This document shows positions 16,974-24,910 of a stretch of 64,000 nucleotides of DNA, one piece after another. Numbering within the stretch: the stretch's first letter is position 1; each line of letters opens with the position of its first letter. The notes beneath the pieces were generated by a model. That model made no database searches. It was given only the letters and a program-made list of their open reading frames with translations, and was not told where the DNA came from. The stretch is from NCBI GenBank assembly GCA_905215505.1, contig CAJMPU010000006.1, forward strand, positions 1 to 64,000, read 5' to 3'. The DNA comes from an uncultured bacterium. GTDB taxonomy: Bacteria > Actinomycetota > Coriobacteriia > Coriobacteriales > Coriobacteriaceae. Made by a program: the position numbers and the translations under genes.

Positions 16974-17960
16974 ATGCCGATTAATGATCCCGAGAAGTCG
17001 GAGAATATGCGCAAGTCCATCCGCGTGTATTCCGGTTCCTCCAACCGTCCCCTCGCTCAGAAGATCGCTGAGTACCTTGGGGTCGAGCTTTCGGGCCTTA
17101 CGCTAAAGCAGTTCGCCAACGGTGAGATTTACGCCCGCTACGACGAGACCGTCCGCGGCGCCGACGTCTTCCTGATTCAGTCCGTGGCCGGCGGCAACGT
17201 CAACGACATGCTCATGGAGCTGCTCATCGCCACCGACGCTGCCAAGCGCGCATCCGCCCGCTCCATCACCGCCGTTATCACCCACTACGGCTATGCCCGC
17301 CAGGACCGCAAGGCCGGCCCGCGCGAGCCCATCACCGCCCGCCTCGTCGCCAACCTGCTCGAGCGCGCCGGCGTCAACCGCATCATCACCCTCGACCTGC
17401 ACCAGGGCCAGATCCAGGGCTTCTTCGATATCCCGGTTAACCACCTGTCCGCACTGCCGCTGTTTGGCCAGTACTACAACGACATGCACTTCGACACCGA
17501 CAACCTGGTTGTCGTCTCCCCCGATGTGGGCCGCGCCAAGGCCGCCAAGAAGCTGTCCGACATGCTCGGCTGCGACCTGGCCATCGCCCACAAGGGCCGT
17601 CCGCGCCACAACGCCGCCGAGGTCATGGGCATCATCGGTGACATCAAGGGCAAGACCTGCATCATCAACGACGACATGATCGACACCGCTGGCACCCTGT
17701 GCGCCAACGTCAAGGAGCTCAAGGCAATGGGCGCCGGCGACATCTACGTGTGCGCCACCCACGGCATCTTCTCCGGCCCGGCCATCGAGCGCCTGAACGA
17801 TGCCCCCATCGTCGAGTGCGTCGTCACCGACGCCATCCCCGTCGAGGTCGGCGGCAAGATCAAGACCATTTCGGTCGCCGAGGAGTTCGCTCAGGCCATC
17901 TCCGCCGTTTACCACGAGGAGCCCGTCTCCACGCTCGTCGGCGGCGACTTCGCGCTGTAG
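16974..17960 (+). CDS. prs: Ribose-phosphate pyrophosphokinase (PRPP synthetase)
   Basis: This 328-residue enzyme makes PRPP from ribose-5-phosphate and ATP, feeding the purine genes of this window. Motifs are FANGEIYARYDE, the YARQDRK catalytic stretch, DLHQGQIQGFFDIPVNHL, the flexible loop after VVVSPDVGRAK, and the PRPP loop INDDMIDTAGT. GGAGAAGGG lies just before the ATG. A strong terminator follows. Confidence 0.97.
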   Translation: MPINDPEKSENMRKSIRVYSGSSNRPLAQKIAEYLGVELSGLTLKQFANGEIYARYDETVRGADVFLIQSVAGGNVNDMLMELLIATDAAKRASARSITAVITHYGYARQDRKAGPREPITARLVANLLERAGVNRIITLDLHQGQIQGFFDIPVNHLSALPLFGQYYNDMHFDTDNLVVVSPDVGRAKAAKKLSDMLGCDLAIAHKGRPRHNAAEVMGIIGDIKGKTCIINDDMIDTAGTLCANVKELKAMGAGDIYVCATHGIFSGPAIERLNDAPIVECVVTDAIPVEVGGKIKTISVAEEFAQAISAVYHEEPVSTLVGGDFAL

Positions 17961-17993
17961 TCCAACGCGTATCGCATCATCTTTGATGTTTTT

Positions 17994-18025
17994 AAAGGGT
18001 CGGAAGCTCGCTTCCGACCCTTTTT
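17994..18025 (+). terminator. Intrinsic terminator of prs
   Basis: AAGGGTCGGAAGC pairs perfectly with the complementary arm around a TCG loop, then TTTTT. Confidence 0.9.
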
Positions 18026-18045
18026 CTATTCCTCGCCAATCCGCC

Positions 18046-18250
18046 CTGGACAGTTAGTTCAGATACGTATTTTTTAAAGCTCCAAAGGTCCGTTCGGAGC
18101 CTTCTGAGCTCCCCGGCGGATGCCATGCCGCCCGAAGCTCATCGTTTTCGAGTACAACCGCCGCATATATTATCTTCAAATCGCCCTCGAAGGCCCTTAG
18201 AAACACCTCGAACGCCCGCCGCCTTATACGTATCTGAACTAACTGTCCAG
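18046..18250. mobile_element. MITE-like element, copy 1, 25-bp perfect inverted repeats
   Basis: The ends 18046-18070 and 18226-18250 are perfect inverted repeats beginning CTGGACAGTTAGTTCAGATA. The element is 205 bp. A related 206-bp copy lies at 19573-19778 on the far side of the nuclease-like gene. A 69-codon minus-strand frame crosses it and shares GQLVQIRI and FEG with the matching frame in copy 2, but neither looks like a real gene. Confidence 0.75.
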
Positions 18251-18412
18251 TAGCCATCGTCAACCTTCTCGGCAGAGCTCAATTTCCTGCAATCCCCTCA
18301 ACCGATTCCACCGATTTCCTAACACCCGGCCGTTCATGGCGCCCAGCACCCCGCTGAGCGAAAAGAACGGTATGGCGGTCGCATTCTGCCGCCAACTTAG
18401 TACGTTATAGCT

Positions 18413-19540
18413 ATGACGACCGTGATTTCACATTTCTCCGCCCTCCGCGCAATTCGTCGCGCACGACGGGCGTACTCTGCCCTACCCTGGAGCTCCATTG
18501 ATAGTGAACAGCAAGCACAGGCCTTGGCTAGCTGCATTCCCAATAATGACGCGATAGACTTTGGCGCACTTTCGATACTCGACGCCTGGAATGAAGATGA
18601 TTCCGAGCTGCTCGATCTTCTCGTTTCAAACGAAGGCAACCGACGCCCCGACAAGCGACTTCTTCAGCATATTCTCTCCGCTCCGCTTCCTGAAGGTGCA
18701 ATTATGCACGTCGAGGCCGACATCTACGCAACGTCTCCTGCCATGACAGCCATGCTTTGTTCTAAAAAAGAATCAGTCGCCAAAACCTTGATGCTTCTCA
18801 TGGAACTGGTCGGAACTTACTCCCTTCCTCCCGGGGCAACATACCCCATTGCCCATGACGACATCTGGCCCAAGGGCGATGGCTACGAAGCGACGGGCGA
18901 TCTTGATTGCCTGGGCAACCAGTCAGCGGCCGAACAACAGAACGAAACCCGCTATGAACAGGCGCACTACAAATGCGAGCCCGCCACGACCATCGAAGAG
19001 CTCGAGGCGGTCGCACGGTTCGCCAAAAGTAGCTCATACGCCTCGTTTCGCACGGTAGTCAAACTCGCCCGGGCTGGATCCGCATCCCCAGCCGAATCCC
19101 TAATGTTTGCCGTTCTCGGAGCGCCCATGCGCTTTGGCGGATTCGGATGTTGCAGCCTGCCCATGGGAGGCCTGCTACTCAACCATCGAATCGACTTCGA
19201 TACTCTTGCGGTCAACATGTCCTCGGGCATCCCCTATGCCATCTGCGACCTATATTGCCCGGCAGCCGGAGTCGACAACGAATACAACGGAATTGGGCAT
19301 GAGCTTCAAAACGCTCGCATCCACGATGGCAATCGAAATAATGGCCTCAAGGCCATGGGCATCCACGTCCTGGTTATCAATCGCGACCAAATGAAAGACC
19401 TTGTTGCACTCGAAGCCTTCGCCCAAACGATGCATCGACTCGCAGGAGTCCGATTCCGGTACCGTATCAAGGGCTATCGCAAGCGTCAGGCCGCTTGGCT
19501 CAACGCTCTGCGGGCCGGAACCGGCCTCGCGCCGGTCTAA
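18413..19540 (+). CDS. Predicted nuclease-like protein (DUF559/Vsr-type C-terminal fold)
   Basis: The 375-residue product is of no certain family. The N-terminal half is unassigned. The C-terminal half has ASPAESLMFAVLG, NHRIDFD, DLYCPAAGVDNEYNG and, after an Arg/Asp-rich helix, GNRNNGLKAMGIHVLVI. This is the layout of PD-(D/E)XK proteins related to DUF559 and very-short-patch nucleases, though the usual EYDG reads EYNG. No SD precedes the ATG. It stands alone, bracketed by two matched MITE-like elements. A role in DNA cutting or abortive defence is possible but unproven. Confidence 0.6.
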   Translation: MTTVISHFSALRAIRRARRAYSALPWSSIDSEQQAQALASCIPNNDAIDFGALSILDAWNEDDSELLDLLVSNEGNRRPDKRLLQHILSAPLPEGAIMHVEADIYATSPAMTAMLCSKKESVAKTLMLLMELVGTYSLPPGATYPIAHDDIWPKGDGYEATGDLDCLGNQSAAEQQNETRYEQAHYKCEPATTIEELEAVARFAKSSSYASFRTVVKLARAGSASPAESLMFAVLGAPMRFGGFGCCSLPMGGLLLNHRIDFDTLAVNMSSGIPYAICDLYCPAAGVDNEYNGIGHELQNARIHDGNRNNGLKAMGIHVLVINRDQMKDLVALEAFAQTMHRLAGVRFRYRIKGYRKRQAAWLNALRAGTGLAPV

Positions 19541-19572
19541 ACGGCGAATCACCCGTGCGCCGTCGAGCAGGG

Positions 19573-19778
19573 CTGGGCAGTTAGTTCAAATACGTATAAA
19601 TGGACGCATTGAATTAGACTGTTTTGCAGCTATCTCTATACCATTCGCCCTATTTGAAGGCAGGGTAGACTTCAAAACAGCGCCATATGGACTAACTAAA
19701 GCTCCAAAACAACGTATCGGCATTGAATTGAGTAATTCGAGTCCTCAGAACTTATACGTATCTGAACTAACTGTCCAC
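19573..19778. mobile_element. MITE-like element, copy 2
   Basis: The ends 19573-19597 and 19754-19777 are inverted repeats (22 of 24 matches) of the same family as 18046-18250. The length is 206 bp against 205. It starts 33 bp after the nuclease-like gene. The rest of the gap to pth shows nothing recognisable. Confidence 0.75.
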
Positions 19779-19891
19779 CTCGGATTTCGACGTCCGTCCA
19801 AACGCCCCCAAACGCCCTCAATTACCCTCCATTTGACAGCGGCAACAGGGTCGCTCACCATAGCAGGCGACAAATCAACGAAAGGATGAAC

Positions 19892-20521
19892 ATGGCAGCT
19901 GCACAGCCGCTTAAGATTCGCATGGTTGCCGGACTCGGCAACCCGGGTGAGGAATATGCCGAGACCCGCCACAACGCCGGCTTTAAGGCGATCGATGAGC
20001 TGGCCCGTCAGGCCGGTGTCACGTACTGGAAAAACCAGGCCGGCGCCGAGGTCGCACTCATCAACATCAACGATCCCGAGGAAGAGGGTGGCAAGCGCCA
20101 GATCGTGCTGGTCAAGCCGCAGTCGTATATGAATACCTCGGGTGGCCCCATCTCCAAGCTCTGCCGCGAGTACAAGATCAAGGCCGAGGAGCTACTCGTG
20201 ATTCACGACGAGCTCGACATCCCCGCCGGTGACGTGCGCGTCAAGGTGGGCGGTGGCCACGCCGGGCACAACGGCCTGCGCTCCATCATCGACAAGATGG
20301 GCAGCCGCGACTTTAGCCGTATCCGCACCGGCATCGGCAACCCTCCCGGCAAGATGGCCGTGGCAGACTATGTGCTCAAACAGCTGCGCGCCCGCGAGGC
20401 CGATGACTTCCAGGACACCTGCGCCCGCGCCGCCGACGCCGCGGGTCTCGCCATCGTGCACGGCGTGATCTATGCCCGCGACCACGTCAACGGCGCCGCC
20501 TCCGCCAACGGCAAGCACTAA
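19892..20521 (+). CDS. pth: Peptidyl-tRNA hydrolase
   Basis: This 209-residue enzyme releases tRNA from dropped peptidyl-tRNA. It has GLGNPGEEYAETRHNAGF with the catalytic His, KPQSYMNTSG, IHDELDIPAGDVRVKVGGGHAGHNGLRSI and the RIRTGIGNPPGKM loop. The ATG at 19892 has AAAGG six bases upstream; the ATG at 19886 would touch that SD. Confidence 0.95.
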   Translation: MAAAQPLKIRMVAGLGNPGEEYAETRHNAGFKAIDELARQAGVTYWKNQAGAEVALININDPEEEGGKRQIVLVKPQSYMNTSGGPISKLCREYKIKAEELLVIHDELDIPAGDVRVKVGGGHAGHNGLRSIIDKMGSRDFSRIRTGIGNPPGKMAVADYVLKQLRAREADDFQDTCARAADAAGLAIVHGVIYARDHVNGAASANGKH

Positions 20522-20522
20522 A

Positions 20523-20722
20523 ACCTACCGTTTAGGGACAGGTTTATTTTGGCAGGTTCTATCTACAGAAACGCCCCGGTGGCCGCATCGCAATAAACCC
20601 CGCGCCGCCATACACGCATAACACCCCAAAGGGGGCCGGCCTCATCACAACCCGAGGCCGGCCCCCTTTGCCGTTTTGCCTGATAAAACCGACCAAAATA
20701 AACCTATCCCTATTTGGTAGGT
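20523..20722. repeat. 200-bp palindromic element with GGGACAGGTTTATTTTGG arms
   Basis: Arms 20523-20563 and 20682-20722 are inverted repeats matching at 34 of 41 positions. The core GGGACAGGTTTATTTTGGCA recurs at 32770-32812. A very strong hairpin sits inside (20628-20669). No protein is encoded. Confidence 0.75.
20628..20669 (+). terminator. Strong hairpin, probable pth terminator
   Basis: A perfect 16-bp stem (AAAGGGGGCCGGCCTC and its complement) has a 10-base loop. The downstream tract is TTTGCCGTTTT, so termination is plausible in either direction. Confidence 0.65.
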
Positions 20723-20784
20723 CGAAGTGGATAAACCCTTTTCCCAACCGCCGAAGACACACGTAAACAGCATGTCCATGAGGG

Positions 20785-20790
20785 TATAAT
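20785..20790 (+). promoter_or_regulatory. -10 box TATAAT of nfnA
   Basis: A consensus TATAAT lies 105 bases before the nfnA start codon. No clear -35 is seen at 17 bp, so an activator may be needed. Confidence 0.5.
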
Positions 20791-20794
20791 TTGT

Positions 20795-20832
20795 ACCGTA
20801 TGTCTGCACAACGCCTGTGCGCGTACGGTTTT
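20795..20832 (+). promoter_or_regulatory. Leader hairpin with T run, possible attenuator of nfnAB
   Basis: ACCGTA...TACGGT encloses a second stem (TGCACA/TGTGCG) and is followed by TTTTA. It lies between the TATAAT box and the nfnA SD, which would make it a terminator inside the leader. Confidence 0.45.
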
Positions 20833-20895
20833 ATTCGGGCTACCGTCCATTTCCGTGGAGGCACGGTTCGGCGGCCCTAACAAGAGAGGGGTTCT

Positions 20896-21735
20896 ATGTA
20901 TAAGATCCTGGAGAAGACGCAGTTCTCGGAGAAGGTGTTCAAGTTCTGCATCGAGGCGCCCGCAATCGCCAAGCATGCGCACGCTGGACAGTTCCTCATG
21001 GTTCGCGCCAACGAGACGGGCGAGCGCGTCCCGTTTACCCTGGCCGGCTGGAACGGTGACGAGGGCTGGGTCGAGTTCATCTTCATGGTGATCGGCAAGA
21101 CCACCGAGATGCTGTCCACCTACGAGGCCGGCGAGTCGCTGCGCGACGTCGTGGGCCCGCTGGGCGTTCCCACCGAGATGGCCGAGGGCCCCTGCGCCGT
21201 CATTGGCGGCGGCGTCGGCCTGGCAATTGCCTTCCCGGTCGCCAAGCACCTGGTCGAGACCGGTCACGAGGTGCACGCCATCATGGGCGCCCGCACCAAG
21301 GACCTCCTGCTCATGGAGGACCAGTTCCGCGAGCTCCTCGACGAGAACCACATCCACATCACCACCGACGACGGCTCCTACGGCGAGCAGGGCGTTGTCA
21401 CCGCTCCGCTGGAGCGCCTGCTGCAGGACAAGGCCGTGAGCCAGGTCTTCTGCGTCGGCCCCGTTCCGATGATGAAGTTCTCGACCCTCACCGCCCAGAA
21501 GTACGACACCCCCATCACCGCGTCGCTCAACCCCATCATGGTTGACGGCACCGGCATGTGCGGCTGCTGCCGCGTCGAGGTGGGCGGCGTGACCAAGTTC
21601 GCTTGCGTCGACGGCCCCGACTTCGATGCCACCCTGGTCGACTGGGATGACCTTCGTGCCCGCCAGGCCGCTTACCGTTCCGAAGAGGGCGAGTCCCTCA
21701 AGGCCTATGAGGAAAAGAGCTGCGCATGCCACTAG
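20896..21735 (+). CDS. nfnA: NADH-dependent ferredoxin:NADP+ oxidoreductase, small subunit (NfnA-like)
   Basis: This 279-residue flavoprotein is of the sulfide dehydrogenase/dihydroorotate reductase type. It has an FAD domain (RVPFTLAGWN), an NAD-binding GGGVGLAIAFPVA and the C-terminal [2Fe-2S] site DGTGMCGCCRVEV with a later Cys (KFACVDGP). With NfnB it bifurcates electrons between NADH/ferredoxin and NADP+. The SD region GAGAGGGG precedes the ATG. It overlaps nfnB by 10 bases. Confidence 0.9.
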   Translation: MYKILEKTQFSEKVFKFCIEAPAIAKHAHAGQFLMVRANETGERVPFTLAGWNGDEGWVEFIFMVIGKTTEMLSTYEAGESLRDVVGPLGVPTEMAEGPCAVIGGGVGLAIAFPVAKHLVETGHEVHAIMGARTKDLLLMEDQFRELLDENHIHITTDDGSYGEQGVVTAPLERLLQDKAVSQVFCVGPVPMMKFSTLTAQKYDTPITASLNPIMVDGTGMCGCCRVEVGGVTKFACVDGPDFDATLVDWDDLRARQAAYRSEEGESLKAYEEKSCACH

Positions 21736-23135
21736 TTAACGGTCGTTTCGTTGCCGATATGAAGTCGCCCCGCACCCCCGATAACGAGGAGCCGGCTGCC
21801 GAGCGCGCCTGCGACTTCCGCCCCGTCGACAAGGGCTTCACCGAAGAGATGGCGCTGGCCGAGGCCGAGCGCTGCCTCAACTGCAAGAAGCCGTTCTGTG
21901 TTGAGGGCTGCCCCGTCAACATCAACATCCCCCGCTTTATCGAGCAGATCCGCGCGAAGGACTTCGGCGGCGCTCTCGATACCATCCGCGAGGACTCCAT
22001 GCTTCCCGCCATCTGCGGCCGTGTCTGCCCGCAGGAGAACCAGTGCGAGGGCAAGTGCATCCGTGGCAAGAAGTCCGAGCCCGTGGCCATCGGCCAGCTC
22101 GAGCGCTTCCTGGGTGACCGCCCCGAGCTCGCCTCCACGCCCAAGATGGCTCCCAAGAACGGCAAGAAGGTCGCCGTCGTCGGCTCTGGCCCGTCCGGCA
22201 TCACCTGCGCCGGCGAGCTCGCCCGCAACGGCTTTGACGTCACCGTCTTTGAGGCCTTCTTTACCGGCGGCGGCGTGCTGGTCTACGGCATTCCCGAGTT
22301 CCGTCTGCCCAAGGCAGTCGTCAAGCGCGAGATTGACGGCCTGGAGGACATGGGCGTCAAGTTTGAGTACAACTCCGTCGTGGGCAACATGGCCACGGCC
22401 GAGGAGCTGTTCGAGCAGGGCTTCGACGCCATCTACGTTGCGACCGGCGCTGGCCTGCCCAAGTTCCTCAACGTCCCCGGCGAGAACCTGCCCAACGTCT
22501 TCTTCGCCAACGAGTACCTCACCCGCGTGAACCTGATGAAGGCTAACAAGTTCCCCGAGTACGACACCCCCACCAAGCACGGCAAGAACGTCGTCGTCTT
22601 TGGTGGCGGCAACGTGGCTATGGACGCCGTCCGTACCGCCAAGCGCCTGGGCGCCGAGCACGCCATCATCGCCTACCGTCGTACCGAGGACGAGATGCCC
22701 TGCCGTCGCGCCGAGCTGCACCACGCCAAGGCCGAGGGCGTCGAGGTTCTGCCGCTCGTCTCCCCGCTCGAGTTTGTCGCTGGCGAGGACGGCTCCGTGT
22801 GCGCCGTCAAGGTCCAGAAGATGGAGCTCGGCGAGCCTGACGAGTCCGGCCGTCGTCGCCCGGTGCCCATCGAGGGCGCCATCGAGGAGATTCCCTGCGA
22901 CGTCGCGATCTCGGCTATCGGCACCAACGCCAACCCCTTCGCAAAAAAGATCGGCGGCAAGATGGAGCTCAACAAGTGGGGCTACATCGTCGCCGACGAG
23001 GAGACCGGCCAGACCACCGATCCCCGCATCTGGGCCGGCGGCGACATCGTCACCGGTGCCGCTACGGTCATTCTGGCGATGGGCGCCGGCAAGAAGGCCG
23101 CCGCTTCCATCACCAAGAGCCTGCTGGGCGAGTAA
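21726..23135 (+). CDS. nfnB: NADPH-dependent oxidoreductase, large subunit (NfnB / GltD-like)
   Basis: This 469-residue protein has two [4Fe-4S] motifs near the N terminus (CLNCKKPFCVEGCP and CGRVCPQENQCEGKC), an FAD site (VVGSGPSGITCAGELA), an NADPH site (VVFGGGNVAMDAVRTAKRLGA) and the closing GGDIVTGAATVILAMGAGKKAA. Alone it would be called glutamate synthase small subunit; no gltB is adjacent and the overlapping nfnA partner points to the Nfn complex. Confidence 0.9.
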   Translation: MPLVNGRFVADMKSPRTPDNEEPAAERACDFRPVDKGFTEEMALAEAERCLNCKKPFCVEGCPVNINIPRFIEQIRAKDFGGALDTIREDSMLPAICGRVCPQENQCEGKCIRGKKSEPVAIGQLERFLGDRPELASTPKMAPKNGKKVAVVGSGPSGITCAGELARNGFDVTVFEAFFTGGGVLVYGIPEFRLPKAVVKREIDGLEDMGVKFEYNSVVGNMATAEELFEQGFDAIYVATGAGLPKFLNVPGENLPNVFFANEYLTRVNLMKANKFPEYDTPTKHGKNVVVFGGGNVAMDAVRTAKRLGAEHAIIAYRRTEDEMPCRRAELHHAKAEGVEVLPLVSPLEFVAGEDGSVCAVKVQKMELGEPDESGRRRPVPIEGAIEEIPCDVAISAIGTNANPFAKKIGGKMELNKWGYIVADEETGQTTDPRIWAGGDIVTGAATVILAMGAGKKAAASITKSLLGE

Positions 23136-23165
23136 TCACCTGCAGTGCTAGCCATCAAACGGCAA

Positions 23166-23202
23166 AGCCCCCGTCGAGCACACGCCCGGCGGGGACTTTT
23201 TC
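23166..23202 (+). terminator. Intrinsic terminator of nfnAB
   Basis: GCCCCCG-CG pairs with CG-CGGGG-C, then CTTTTTCT. It lies 31 bases after nfnB. Confidence 0.75.
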
Positions 23203-23216
23203 TATGCCGGCCGCCC

Positions 23217-23255
23217 AAACCACCACGATGGGGCAGACACCTTTGTGGTGGTTTG
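23217..23255. repeat. Hairpin repeat CACCTTTGTGGTGGTTT, left copy
   Basis: AAACCACCAC pairs with GTGGTGGTTT around a loop containing GGGGCAGACACC. It resembles the right copy (23548-23590) in inverted orientation; the two bracket the 55-bp palindrome array. Confidence 0.65.
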
Positions 23256-23275
23256 GGACTTGCCCGGTCGTTTTG

Positions 23276-23491
23276 TCTCAATCTGTAACAGCTGGAGTCC
23301 GTTGAGCCCTGCAGTTGTTACAGATCGAGATATTGTGCCGGCCGCCCACGCCGCATCTCAATCTGTAACAGTTAGAGACCAAATATGCCGCCTGGTGTTA
23401 CAGATCAAGACGTTGGGCTGACGGCCGAACGGTTCATCTAAATCTGTAACAGTTAGAGCCATTTTCGCTGGCTTGGTGTTACAGATCGAGA
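23276..23491. repeat. Array of three 55-bp palindromic units, 80-81-bp period
   Basis: Units at 23276-23330, 23356-23410 and 23437-23491 are each exactly 55 bp. Each starts TCTMAATCTGTAACAG and ends TGTTACAGATCRAGA, giving ten-base perfect arms; the unit centres differ. Spacers of 25 and 26 bp are unrelated. No ORF explains it, and no cas genes are present. Confidence 0.8.
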
Positions 23492-23547
23492 CTATGCAAA
23501 AGCCGAGGATAGGCACTGCCGCCAAGGCCTTCCCCTCGGCCTAAAAC

Positions 23548-23590
23548 AAAAACCACCACAAAGGTGCCTGTACCCTTTGTGGTGGTTTTT
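23548..23590 (-). terminator. Hairpin repeat, right copy; terminator of the cytidylate kinase-like gene
   Basis: A 17-bp perfect stem (AAAAACCACCACAAAGG) with loop TGCCTGTAC is followed by TTTTT on both strands. It lies just past the minus-strand gene and is the inverted partner of 23217-23255. Confidence 0.75.
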
Positions 23591-23596
23591 GGTCGG

Positions 23597-24220
23597 CTAG
23601 CCTTCGAGTTGAGCCACTTTGTAACGGTAGGCTGCGGCGATGACGTCCTTGCAACCCTCGCGGCCCAGCTTAGCGCGGTTGACGACGATATCCTTGCCGC
23701 TCGTCATCTTCCACTTTCCGGCGCTATAGCGCTTATAGAACGCCTCGCGCGCCTTCTGCTGCTGCTTGACCAGCTTGGCGCCCTTCTTTTTGTTAAGGCC
23801 ACGCTTCTTGCGGACAATCTCGACGCGGTCCTCAAAGGGGGCGGTCACCAACACGGCAATATGGTTGGGGTTGTTACGCAGCAGGTAATCGGACAGACGG
23901 CCTTCGATAATGCAGCTCTCGGTCTCGCCCAGGTCCAAAATCACCTGGCTCATCTTTTGGAACAACTTGTCCGAGTACGAGCGCGCATCGTAGCGGTCGG
24001 GCAGAAACGCCATGTTCTCCACGGCCAGACGCTCGTCGTAGGCGGCCATCTTGTCGAGCGACTCGCCCGCGCGCAGCGACGCGCGCACCAGTAGCTCGTT
24101 GTCGTACAGAGGAATCCCCAACTCGTTGGCGAGGATGCGTCCGATCTCGTGGCCCTCGGCACCAAAGTCGCGCGCGATGGTAATGACCACAGGACTCTTC
24201 TTGTTCTCCAGATCGCTCAT
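23597..24220 (-). CDS. Cytidylate kinase-like family protein
   Basis: This 207-residue protein is of the Cytidylate_kin2 type. It begins PVVITIARDFGAEGHEIGRILANELG, where the usual P-loop is replaced by the GxxGHxIG form, then has CIIEGRLSDYLL and an Arg/Lys-rich lid (DRVEIVRKKRGL, KKKGAKLVKQQQKAREAFYKRY). The cellular role is not established for this family. Start 24220 has AAAGGA six bases upstream. It follows the ABC transporter operon. Confidence 0.82.
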   Translation of the reverse strand: MSDLENKKSPVVITIARDFGAEGHEIGRILANELGIPLYDNELLVRASLRAGESLDKMAAYDERLAVENMAFLPDRYDARSYSDKLFQKMSQVILDLGETESCIIEGRLSDYLLRNNPNHIAVLVTAPFEDRVEIVRKKRGLNKKKGAKLVKQQQKAREAFYKRYSAGKWKMTSGKDIVVNRAKLGREGCKDVIAAAYRYKVAQLEG

Positions 24221-24236
24221 CGCGATTCCTTTCTCT

Positions 24237-24267
24237 ATGTGACAAAGGGGCTGTCCCTTTGCCACAT
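24237..24267. repeat. Hairpin repeat ATGTGACAAAGGG (GGGACAG family)
   Basis: Arms ATGTGACAAAGGG and CCCTTTGCCACAT match at 12 of 13 positions; the minus strand reads AAAGGGACAGCCCC. It lies between the permease and the kinase-like gene. Confidence 0.6.
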
Positions 24268-24268
24268 T

Positions 24269-24907
24269 CTACGCTGCCACCATTCGCCTCTGATATGCGC
24301 GAACCAGCAGCGAGATACCAAAGTTGAGCACAAAGTACATCGCAAACACCAGGCCGTAGAGCATAAGCACCTGCGACAGGTCGATCGCATGGGCCATCAC
24401 GACGTTTGCCGTGTACATGAGCTCGGCCACGTTAATACCCGAAAGATACGAGCTGTCCTTGATGACGGTCGTGCACTGGCTAAACAGCGCCGGAATGATC
24501 GTCTTAAACGTCTGCGGCAGAATGATGTAGCGCATGGTGGCAAAGAAGCCAAAACCCTGGCTCTGCGCTGCCTCAAACTGGCCGCGCGGAATCGAGTTGA
24601 GACCGCCGCGCACAATCTCGGCCATAACGGCGCTGGTAAACAGCGTAAAGGCGATGGTCGAAATCACAATGTCCAAACCCTGCACCGTAAAGTAGATAAA
24701 CAGAATCCACAGCAGGTTCGGCGTGCAACGGAACAGCTCGATATAGGCGCTCACCAAAATACGGAACGGGCGGGGCGCATAGCTTTTAACAAGCGCCAGC
24801 ACCGTGCCAAAGATGAGCGAGAAAAAGATCGACAGCGCCGAGATCTCGATTGTCTTAACAAAGCCGCCCCAAATGTAGAGCAGGTTGGTCGCGTTGAAGA
24901 TTTCCAT
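24269..24907 (-). CDS. Polar amino acid ABC transporter permease
   Basis: This 212-residue inner-membrane permease of the HisM/GlnP type has about five membrane segments and the EAA-loop AEIVRGGLNSIPRGQFEAAQSQGF. It pairs with the permease upstream (24911-25657) across three bases to form the heteromeric channel. Confidence 0.92.
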   Translation of the reverse strand: MEIFNATNLLYIWGGFVKTIEISALSIFFSLIFGTVLALVKSYAPRPFRILVSAYIELFRCTPNLLWILFIYFTVQGLDIVISTIAFTLFTSAVMAEIVRGGLNSIPRGQFEAAQSQGFGFFATMRYIILPQTFKTIIPALFSQCTTVIKDSSYLSGINVAELMYTANVVMAHAIDLSQVLMLYGLVFAMYFVLNFGISLLVRAYQRRMVAA

Positions 24908-24910
24908 GCG

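Noticed and set aside
18054..18263. 69-codon minus-strand frame across the first 205-bp element
   Set aside because: It exists because the inverted repeats are open in this frame; the partner frame in copy 2 is diverged with no conserved start.
21726..23135. Glutamate synthase small subunit (gltD) as the sole call
   Set aside because: No large subunit is adjacent, and the overlapping FAD/2Fe-2S partner fits NfnAB better.
23276..23491. CRISPR array
   Set aside because: Units are palindromic with variable centres, 55 bp is too long for typical repeats, only three units exist and no cas genes are in the window.
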